This document shows, one piece after another, positions 57,006 to 64,000 of a stretch of DNA of 64,000 bases; the first letter of the stretch is position 1; each line of letters starts with the position of its first letter. Origin of the DNA: Pomphorhynchus laevis. Taxonomy: Eukaryota > Acanthocephala > Palaeacanthocephala > Echinorhynchida > Pomphorhynchidae. A model generated the notes under the pieces. That model ran no database searches. It saw only the letters and a program-made list of their open reading frames with translations, and was not told the DNA's origin. Made by a program: the position numbers and the translations under genes. The stretch lies in assembly GCA_012934845.2 (NCBI GenBank), contig WNNJ02003471.1:1-64000 (forward strand), written 5' to 3'.

Positions 57006-57377
57006 TCAGGTTTCACATAATCGCAATGCACGGTGGACAGTTGTCCCGACATGGTTCTTCAAAAACATTGCTCCCGGAGCGTACGAGAATAGAATTCCCG
57101 ACTGCTCAGTTACAATAGAGGCGCATTTGAGCACGCTCGCTATAACAGATGTTAAGCCCGTTTCAGGGTCTATCAATATGACAAGGTAAGCCATCTTCAG
57201 TTGCATTATGCAGTATTTATAACGGCCAGGCTTAAGTTCAAGATATGTTGAGCTTGTTGAAATTACGTTCGTACATATTGCAAAGCTTTGGGATGCTACA
57301 TACTTAGTCTGAATATAAATGAAATAATAAATTCCATCGATATAACGAAAAGGTGAGAGAAGATGCTTTACCTGCAC
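57006..57377 (-). CDS. Open frame of unknown nature (possible host exon)
   Basis: A 123-codon minus-strand frame without an ATG start; it begins beside a GTGCAG/GTAAAG string that could be a splice site. The text (STSSTYLELKPGRYKYCIM, VILIDPETGLTSVIASVL) is varied and not from any retroelement family here. I do not recognise a domain. Another frame of the same strand is also partly open, so chance cannot be excluded. Confidence 0.25.
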   Translation of the reverse strand: MQVKHLLSPFRYIDGIYYFIYIQTKYVASQSFAICTNVISTSSTYLELKPGRYKYCIMQLKMAYLVILIDPETGLTSVIASVLKCASIVTEQSGILFSYAPGAMFLKNHVGTTVHRALRLCET

Positions 57378-57599
57378 AACCTAAATAATCAATTTCATCA
57401 ATCCAAAAGTTTAACCTAAAATTTTATCTAGGTTCATATAAGCCTAAGCAGTGTATCAGGAAGTAATCCAATGGTATCTTAACTTGACTTAACTGAAATG
57501 TCAGTAATAAGTTTATATATACCCTTTTAATGGTTCTTATGCCACCTCAATACTAGCGGGTTACTCGGTAGTTTTGCAATCTGTTCTGCATAGCATAGA

Positions 57600-58465
57600 A
57601 TAATTTATTTAAAGTGGGAAATGCGTGCCAGCTGCTTCGAACTGTCATGTCTCAATTTCTAAGCATCGTTCTTCTCTTCGTCTTACTCTGAATCCTAATA
57701 AATCCAAAATAATGTGGATTCTTCCTTGACGCCCCGGATAGGAACCTTCTACCGTATCATTAAATTCTACAATTCTTCCTATCGTTGACAATCTCGTTTT
57801 CTTAGGCTTCCATTTCGACCACCGATGTCACTTAAACTTTTCGTCCGAGATAAAGTTCGCTCATCTACTTTGATTCCCCGCAACCTCCGTCAAGTTCGTA
57901 GATTGATCAATTTCCCTTTTTGTATGATTCTCATATCTTCTCTCCTTTTTTCTAGACTCGATTATTGTCTTAGTCTATTTTCCAACTCACCTAAATCCAA
58001 TCTTCTTCCCATACAACGCATCGTCAACACAGCCGCCCGAATTCTCCTCCGTCTTCGTCGTTTTGATCATACATCCCACCATCTTGCTTCTCTCGATTTG
58101 CTTACCATTTATTGTCGTGCTCAAATTAGTCTTGTTGCTTTTTGCCTTGTAACTGTTCATACTCCTTCATTTGTCAACCTTCCTTTCTCGATAATTCACG
58201 TCCTGATTACTGTTCTTTGCGTTCCCGTAATTCCATTCTTTTACATGCCCAAAACTACTATATCTCTGTTGCCTTCCACACCTTCCTTAAGACTGCTCCT
58301 CTATCGTGGAATCATCTTCTATTCATATACGCCAATCAACTTCCCTGCAGTGCTTCAAACGTCAAATCCGATCCCATTTTATCAATTTATCTGCTTGACT
58401 TTTTCATTTTTTGTTAGTGGACTTTTAAGCGTGCAGCTGGTGTGCATTTGCCACGTTAAATAGAT
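57600..58465 (+). mobile_element. LINE family B 3' fragment
   Basis: Plus-strand copy starting in the RT near LRLTLNPNKSKIMW (about 57,680), running through SLKLFVRDKVRSSTLIPRNL, FSRLDYCLSLFSNSPKS and LPIQRIVNTAARILLRLRRF, and ending at the family 3' terminus (GCATTTGCCACGTTAAATAG) at 58,460. A frameshift in the last third splits the frame (57,825-58,463 and 58,142-58,417). Confidence 0.9.
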
Positions 58466-58605
58466 TATTGTTATTATGTTATAGAAATGATTTACATATG
58501 ATAAACGTATTGTTTGTAAGCAATACTAATAATAAGACTTTATTAATAAAAATACAAATGGAAGTGTCGTTTAACAAGAAGTCCGTTAAAAAAATTAACA
58601 GTCAG

Positions 58606-61104
58606 TCAACAGAAAAAATAAATCAACAATTTCTTTGTCTTCTTCCTATTAAGGCCACAAATCAATGGGGATCTGAGCCCCCAACCAATCCAGCACGCCG
58701 CTTTCCGATTGAACCACCCGGGGTCTTTCACCTCCCGAAGAATCCAATCGGTGCGGACGATGTTGGGTAAACGAGAGACGAGGAGCTTAAGAAACCTTAG
58801 CCTTTGCTCTGGGGGACGTCCTCTTGAGAAGAAGACTAATCCCGAGATAGCCCAGGTACCCCAAAGGCGCACCTGGGTTTTCCCATTCAACGACAGATGC
58901 TGGGCCCGTTTCAGAGCCCACCTAGCTTTCTTCAGGATACGTTTGAGTCTATCCAGGTCGGCTTTCGCCGACCAGTTCACCGAAACGGTGAACCCCAGGT
59001 ATTTTACTCGACTTGTGAAGACAGGGGGTGGTTCGGATGCAAATATGGAGGAGAGCGTAGAGAGTGCTAGTCTCTTAAGTTTTTTCTTGGTTGCAGGGGA
59101 GCCATGAAAGACAACCACCTGCGATTTAGCGGAGTTTAGAATAAGGTTGGATCTAGGCAACTGGTCTTTTAATCTTAAAAAGAAGCGGCTGATGTCCGAG
59201 ACTACGTCTTTGCACCTGCGTCCAGTGAACAGGGATGTTGTGTCATCAGCGTACACTACTAGACGTTGTTCACGTTTAAATATTTTAAATAGAATAATTG
59301 AGGCAGCAAGATATAAGATTGGAGAAAGTGGTGAACCTTGAGACACACCCGTAATAGGGTAGAACTGACGCGCATCAGGGTCGTCATCATAATAAAATCG
59401 CTTGGTGTACAGCAGTATCTCCACCCTGTTAACAATTCTCGCAGGCAACCCGAGGGACCTGAGAGAAGAGATAACAAAGGGAATGGAGATGCGGTCAAAT
59501 GCAGCGGAAAAATCAAGGAAAACTGCCACAGCTAGCTGATGACTGTTCTGACAAAACTGATGCACTTCACCAACTGATGAATGGACCGAGCGACCTTTGA
59601 CAAACCCATGAAAACTCGGTGGGATCAAATTACGCCTACATAAATGAACGCGGATTCTACGCGCAAGCGCTTTTTCGTAGATCGATACGAGGGAATTTTG
59701 AATCGAAATGGGCCGCAGGTCTTTAGGACAAGAGACCGGAAACTTTTTTGGAATAAAAATTCTCTTGCTTATGTTGATGCCGGCCACATCAGATGGGGTG
59801 GCTAATTGCATTGTGATGGCCACCTCCCTTCTTTGATCGGTTGTCAAAAGCTGACAGACACGAGAAGAGAGTGGAGCGACGGTTTTGGAGGTGCTTGGAA
59901 GAGGCCCCCAGGCGTTGAGAATATCTGTGACAGATAAGTCTCTACTCCTGAAGTCTCCCCAAGGCGGGATTGGTTGCGGAGATTGAGTGGCTCCATAGTT
60001 GTGTAAGGCAAGTGACTCTTCTAAAACTTTATCAAGGCCAATTCTACCGATCCAACCCAAGGCCCTATCCCTCCAACAAGCAAACTTCTCCTTCTTGAAA
60101 ATCTTCCAAAAGGAAGACTGAGAAGGGTTAAGACGAGCAATGCTCGCCCTATCCCTACTCAGCTGGAACCAATATCTGGTGCGCCAGTATTCATTCGAGA
60201 GAGTCTGTCTGGCGGAAGAAGAGAGATTAGGGAGGTTCAGTAGTTTTGCTAGAACCTTGAGTTTCGTCGGAGTGGGATTGAAAATGCGACCTTTATAGGT
60301 TGTCGAAAGCAATGCGGTAGCTTGCGAAGAGAGGTAGGAATTAAATTCGGTTAAATTCTCATTACCAATTCGGGGGAAGCGTTGGATAGCAGCTTGGAAG
60401 AAAGCCACTCTGATCGGGTCAAAGTGGAATCTTCTCCGAAGCAGCGTATCCTCCTCTATCCGCCAGCGAATTAGATCATGAGATGTGGACAGATGCTGTC
60501 GCGACTGCTCCGTGCAGAAGGGTTTTAACAACCATCTCTCGTGGAGCAGTAATAAGTCGAGGAGTGAATTCGTTGATGTGCAATGAAATGTAGGGGACGG
60601 TGGTTTGTGAATAAGATAACCGTTCCTGGCTCTGCGGAGAGCAGCATTAATCCAACGATCAGTTCTGTCGTTGAAGTCACTTAGTACAATGTCATAGCCG
60701 CTATCGATAATACAATCCAGAAGGTCACGGTTCTTGTGAATCTCTCCTGGACGAATGTAGACGTTGGCTAGACTGAGGCGTTTACCGTTCTTAACGAGTG
60801 AAACTACTAGACAAGACAGGGCAGGACAAGAGTAATTTAGCAGGAGGGAGGACCTTAAAGAGCATTTAACTAGGGTCAAGAGTCCTTGAGATGAAGAGGA
60901 GTGAGGTGGGGTTATGTACGGAGTATAGTGGGAACAAATTTGCTTTGGGATAAATCGAGTAATGTCCTGGGGGAGACGGATATACCGCGTCTCCTGGAGG
61001 ACTATAACATCTGCGTCTCTACCAGATAAAAGTCTAAGGGCAGAAGCACCTCCCGAATTCCACTGAAGAATATTCAGTGAAAAAGGCTCAGGTTTACTCA
61101 CCAT
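58606..61104 (-). CDS. Family A ORF2: APE endonuclease-reverse transcriptase, 832 codons, uninterrupted
   Basis: Starts MVSKPEPFSLNILQWNSGGA. N-terminal APE endonuclease (residues ~1-220): NILQWN, VIVLQET, VYIRPGEI, IVLSDFNDRTDRW (usual GDFN is SDFN) and STSHDLIRW near the catalytic SDH position, which reads SHD. RT (residues ~400-650): CPKDLRPISIQNSLVSIYEK, VFLDFSAAFDRIS (motif A), ITGVSQGSPLSPILYL (motif B, S for the usual P), RLVVYADDTTSLFTG (motif C, YADD). A C-terminal region follows (WSAKADLDRLKRILKKARW). No RNase H or CCHC box was seen. The open frame suggests recent activity, but the altered endonuclease residues may weaken it. It copies LINE RNA into chromosomal DNA. Clade within the I/Jockey/R1 assemblage is not decided. 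Confidence 0.92.
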   Translation of the reverse strand: MVSKPEPFSLNILQWNSGGASALRLLSGRDADVIVLQETRYIRLPQDITRFIPKQICSHYTPYITPPHSSSSQGLLTLVKCSLRSSLLLNYSCPALSCLVVSLVKNGKRLSLANVYIRPGEIHKNRDLLDCIIDSGYDIVLSDFNDRTDRWINAALRRARNGYLIHKPPSPTFHCTSTNSLLDLLLLHERWLLKPFCTEQSRQHLSTSHDLIRWRIEEDTLLRRRFHFDPIRVAFFQAAIQRFPRIGNENLTEFNSYLSSQATALLSTTYKGRIFNPTPTKLKVLAKLLNLPNLSSSARQTLSNEYWRTRYWFQLSRDRASIARLNPSQSSFWKIFKKEKFACWRDRALGWIGRIGLDKVLEESLALHNYGATQSPQPIPPWGDFRSRDLSVTDILNAWGPLPSTSKTVAPLSSRVCQLLTTDQRREVAITMQLATPSDVAGINISKRIFIPKKFPVSCPKDLRPISIQNSLVSIYEKALARRIRVHLCRRNLIPPSFHGFVKGRSVHSSVGEVHQFCQNSHQLAVAVFLDFSAAFDRISIPFVISSLRSLGLPARIVNRVEILLYTKRFYYDDDPDARQFYPITGVSQGSPLSPILYLAASIILFKIFKREQRLVVYADDTTSLFTGRRCKDVVSDISRFFLRLKDQLPRSNLILNSAKSQVVVFHGSPATKKKLKRLALSTLSSIFASEPPPVFTSRVKYLGFTVSVNWSAKADLDRLKRILKKARWALKRAQHLSLNGKTQVRLWGTWAISGLVFFSRGRPPEQRLRFLKLLVSRLPNIVRTDWILREVKDPGWFNRKAACWIGWGLRSPLICGLNRKKTKKLLIYFFC

Positions 61105-61136
61105 TGGGCTAAATTAGTTGGAAGGGGGATGCCAAC

Positions 61137-62409
61137 CTAGACAGAGCTAGGTGCAGGAGGGTTACCCTCACTGCCACTAGCCCCGTCGCGGGTCGTACCC
61201 CCCAGGGCAATATCTTCATTTCCCAGAGAAGCCTTCTTATCCTTGATCATCTTCCCCACCTTGGGGGACTGTTCGGGTGGGACTGTTCTGGCCGAAGCCC
61301 CCTCTTCTTGGAGTGGGAGGTTTTAAGCTCGTTAGGCATGAGGGCAGCTGTTGTCCCTACAAAAGAGGATAGCAGAGGTCCAATCATTGTTTGAAATTGC
61401 GAAAAAATTACTCGTTTCTGGTTATCAAGAAGTTGAATGATGTCAGCGTTTGACATCCGGTCGGCTGGTGAACCAGCAGCAGAGGCGTAGTTGATCGGGG
61501 TTCTAGGCTTAACAAACAGTTGTTTATATTCTTTAAATATTCTGCAGCGCCTTGACCAGGCCGGATGTTCCCCTCCACAATTAGCGCAAGATGGGGAGGC
61601 CTGACATCTTTCCCCTTTTAAAGCATACTGACAATCCCCAGCACCTCAAACACCACATACCAAGGCCTTGCTGCATGTAGAGTACCAGTGGCCCCAGGCA
61701 CGGCACTTGTTACAGTGTGGGAAAGTGAGTCGGTCTTCGTCAATTAGAGTGAATCCTAAGTTAAAACCTAGGAAAGGATTCGCTGACGATTTAGAAAGAA
61801 GCAGACCGGAATCAAGATCTGTATTTGCAAAAGCCACTGGGAGGGGGTCGCCCCCTTACCTAGGACTTGCCTCACTGATTGGAGGCCATACAATTTTTTC
61901 AGAGTTATCAAATCTTCTTCTGTTAGAAACAATGGAAAATTAGATATTTTAACTGAGCACTGAAGGGGTTTCAACGTTATGGAACCAGAGTCCAAAAGGT
62001 GCTTGTCAAAATAATCTTTGTATTCCTTTAATAAAGAGGCATTCGGGAAGGAAACTCTTACAGTATTGTCCAAAATCTTCACTGAATTGAACAGCACCCT
62101 GTTTGGATGAATTGATACAAACTTTCGCAAAAAAGTTGAGAAGAGATTGTGTTTCTCTATTGGTTTTTTTGAATTGATAATGCACAGGTTAGCTAATTTT
62201 GGAATCGGGGGTAGCAGCCCCTTATCTGCATTTAATAAACACGAAACATCACTAACCTGATTAGAATTGTCTCCAGTAGACGAAAGAATTGAACCAGATC
62301 GTTCATTACTACCATATTTCATTGTAAAATCAAAAGTTGTAGAGCTTTTAAGCTCCGATAGCGTTTTAGCATTCATTTCACTTTTTCCAGAGCATAATTT
62401 TGTAAGCAA
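61137..62409 (-). pseudogene. Family A ORF1 (gag-like), one frameshift and one stop
   Basis: First part (62,409-61,840) holds LFSTFLRKFVSIHPNRVLFN and VRVSFPNASLLKEYKDYF. After a frameshift near 61,840 the text continues GLLLSKSSANPFLGFNLGF and PHCNKCRAWGHWYSTC, an intact CX2CX4HX4C knuckle. In the second knuckle a TGA (about 61,648) sits where a Cys is expected after VCGV. The third knuckle CANCGGEHPAWSRRC is intact. A further shift precedes the C-terminus (SPKVGKMIKDKKAS). ORF1 proteins of this type bind the LINE RNA. Confidence 0.82.
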
Positions 62410-62460
62410 TACAGTTTGATGTTAATGAATAGAAAATAGTTAGCAGAAAAAAGTTAGTAT

Positions 62461-62507
62461 GTTGGTTCCACAAATAGAACCAACATCGAGAAAATTTTTT
62501 TCGTCAA
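62461..62507. repeat. Short perfect inverted repeat between divergent LINEs
   Basis: GTTGGTTC and GAACCAAC around CACAAATA (about 62,461-62,484), exactly between the two head-to-head family A copies. Confidence 0.8.
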
Positions 62508-63712
62508 ATGAGTAAATTTAGCATGTCGGAGCGTTCAAAGAACTCAATGAAAACTAATTTTCCTGCCAATGCAATAAACGAGGTAAGTGGAGATTTAGGT
62601 TCTCTTGAATATATTCCGGAGGGTGAACTTCCCCGGTACCAAAATTATCCAACCTGGTGATTATCAGACTTTTGGTGCCTCTGGAAAGGCAGAACATGTT
62701 CAATGTTTTTATAAGAGGCTTTGCTCATCGATTTAAAAAAAGGATATTGTTCAATGCGATTAAATATTATGAATCTGAGATTAAAATCTCATTCTGCACT
62801 CCTGATCTCGCAATGTCGTACGTAGACTACTTTAAAAAAGAGCATTCGGAACAAGGCATAATTGCTTCCAAACCAATCCTGGCAACAATAAAGATAAATA
62901 ATATGCCCACATACATTTCAGAAGAAGATATATCAGTCCTAGAAACTGATTACAAAATCTCTAACGTGCGCTTTATAAAAGGGATTAAAGGCTTCCCCAT
63001 TCCCGTTGCGTTCTGCAATGCCCCGGTTGATGAAGCTCTAAAACTATCGATTTCAACATGCAATCCTTTTATGGGGTATAATTTGAGATTTTCAATAATC
63101 GAAACCGACTCACTAACGTACCCTCACTGCAACAATTGTCATCAGTGGGGGCATTGGTCCACTGGATGTTCTTTACCACATAAGTGCGGCGTGTGTGGTA
63201 CAACTGCTATACATCCTGAGAAGTGCGAAAGTAAGCCATTTTGCGCAAACTGCGGTGGTGAGCACCCCGCATGGTCAAAAAAATGTAAAATCTTTAAGGC
63301 GTACCAAAAGAGACACAGGGGTGTAACAGCAAAACCGACTAGCTTCGTGGAAGCTGTATCGTCTAACAAGAATGACGACAGGATGCCGGACACAGAAATT
63401 CTTAAACTTATTGAAATGCAGCATCAGGCATCAATGATTCAACTTGAAAAATTGGTCCAAAAATTGGTGGGTCAATTAGCGGAATCCTTCCGTTCTCCTC
63501 CTTCTGGGAAGACCAACAATATTAAGAAGCCACCAAAATCTAAGAAACGAAACGGGTCAGCGCTAAGCATAGCCGCTCTGAAGCTTGCTCGGAAGGATTC
63601 GATTTGGGCTATGGCTAACGAGGGAAATGAAGATATCGCCCGTGGGCAAGCGACTCCATTTGTCGTGACGGGAAGCGGTAAAGGCGACTTTTCCGCCTCT
63701 AGTTGCGACTAG
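62508..63712 (+). CDS. Family A ORF1 (gag-like, three zinc knuckles)
   Basis: The ATG at 62,508 opens MSKFSMSERSKNSMKTNF and runs to a TGA at 62,658. A one-base frame change there joins the long frame that is open for 351 codons (62,657-63,712), so the first 50 codons are probably cut off by a frameshift. Central text: LERQNMFNVFIRGFAHRFKK and FSIIETDSLTYPHCNNCHQW. Three knuckles follow: CNNCHQWGHWSTGC (CX2CX4HX4C), CGVCGTTAIHPEKC (CX2CX5HX3C) and CANCGGEHPAWSKKC (CX2CX3HX6C). The tail is basic (KPPKSKKRN). The last two spacings are typical of gag-like proteins of I/Jockey-group LINEs. Confidence 0.88.
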
Positions 63713-63746
63713 GTGGAGGGCGTCCCACTTCGGTAACACTTACGCA

Positions 63747-64000
63747 ATGGGAAGTAATCAAGGACCTTTTTCACTGAATATCCTTCAGTGGAATTCGGGA
63801 GGTGCTTCCGCCCTTAGCCTTCTATCTGGTAGAGATGCAGATGTTATAGTCCTTCAGGAGACGCGGTCTATCCGTCTCCCCCAGGATATTACTCGATTTA
63901 TCCCTAAGCACATATACACCCACTTTACTCCTTACATAACCCCCCTCACTCCTCTTCATCACAAGGTCTTTTAACCCTAGTAAAAAGCTCCTTAAGATCA
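63747..64000 (+). pseudogene. Family A ORF2 N-terminus, frameshifted, cut by window end
   Basis: MGSNQGPFSLNILQWNSGGA, VIVLQETRSIRLPQDITRFI match the APE start of the intact copy. At about 63,955 a base change shifts the frame to a stop at 63,974, while the matching LLTLVK text continues in the next frame. The rest is outside the window. Confidence 0.85.

Larger units (their letters stand above)
58560..62460 (-). mobile_element. LINE family A, full-length-like copy
   Basis: Two-ORF element on the minus strand: damaged ORF1 (62,409-61,137), a 32-bp gap, and intact ORF2 (61,104-58,606). The 3' end is near 58,560, after the LLIYFFC terminus of ORF2. It lies head to head with a second family A copy whose 5' end starts about 62,490. 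Confidence 0.9.
62490..64000 (+). mobile_element. LINE family A, second copy, runs off the window
   Basis: Plus-strand element with a nearly intact ORF1 (62,508-63,712) and the start of ORF2 (63,747 onward). The ORF2 text matches the 58.6-61.1 kb copy closely until a frameshift near 63,955. The 3' part lies beyond the window. Confidence 0.9.

Overview
The window is eukaryotic nuclear DNA, most likely from an AT-rich invertebrate animal. It has spliced host exons with GT-AG introns (several only 55-151 bp), microsatellites, satellite arrays, and many decayed non-LTR (LINE) and Penelope-like retroelements. I cannot resolve the taxon further. There are no bacterial operons, CRISPR arrays or clear tRNA/rRNA genes.

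Host genes are few. The clearest is a minus-strand homologue of LRWD1/ORCA (origin-recognition-complex-associated WD40 protein). I could reassemble its C-terminal WD40 half as eight phase-compatible exons between 43,723 and 28,254; its introns are swollen with retroelement debris and a satellite. A second is an intronless EF-hand protein of neuronal-calcium-sensor type (23,278-23,922) whose first 22 codons are exactly duplicated. A possible host exon at 51.1-51.36 kb lies directly beside a 5'-truncated retroelement.

Region by region: 1-2.68 kb is a head-to-head array of a ~355-bp satellite flanked by (TA)n. 2.9-4.2 kb is a large palindrome of ~445-bp units, each with a hammerhead-ribozyme motif. 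5.7-10.4 kb is layered LINE fragments, followed by a 12-bp minisatellite (10.5-11.1 kb). 14.7-18.06 kb is a decayed LINE (family A). 21.26-22.58 kb is a long-inverted-repeat element. 23.3 kb is the EF-hand gene. 24.6 and 25.2-26.2 kb are LINE 3' ends. 28.25-43.7 kb is the LRWD1 gene, with LINE family B fragments and a ~364-bp satellite in its introns. 44.4-48.6 kb is a Penelope-like element split by LINE family D. 48.8-51.1 kb is the best family B copy. 53.5-55.7 kb is LINE family E. 58.56-64 kb holds two head-to-head family A LINEs, one with an uninterrupted 832-codon ORF2.

The most notable signal is in the non-coding repeats. The palindrome holds canonical type I hammerhead ribozymes (CTGATGA / GAAAC / GTC cores with pairing stems). 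Separately, the 355-bp satellite and its diverged ~364-bp relative inside an LRWD1 intron carry all three hammerhead core segments and all three stems in a permuted order (GAAAC segment, then CTGAYGA segment, then GTC segment). Compensatory changes between the families keep the stems paired. That order cannot close within one unit, but it can form a normal hammerhead between neighbouring units of a multimeric transcript or between two RNAs.
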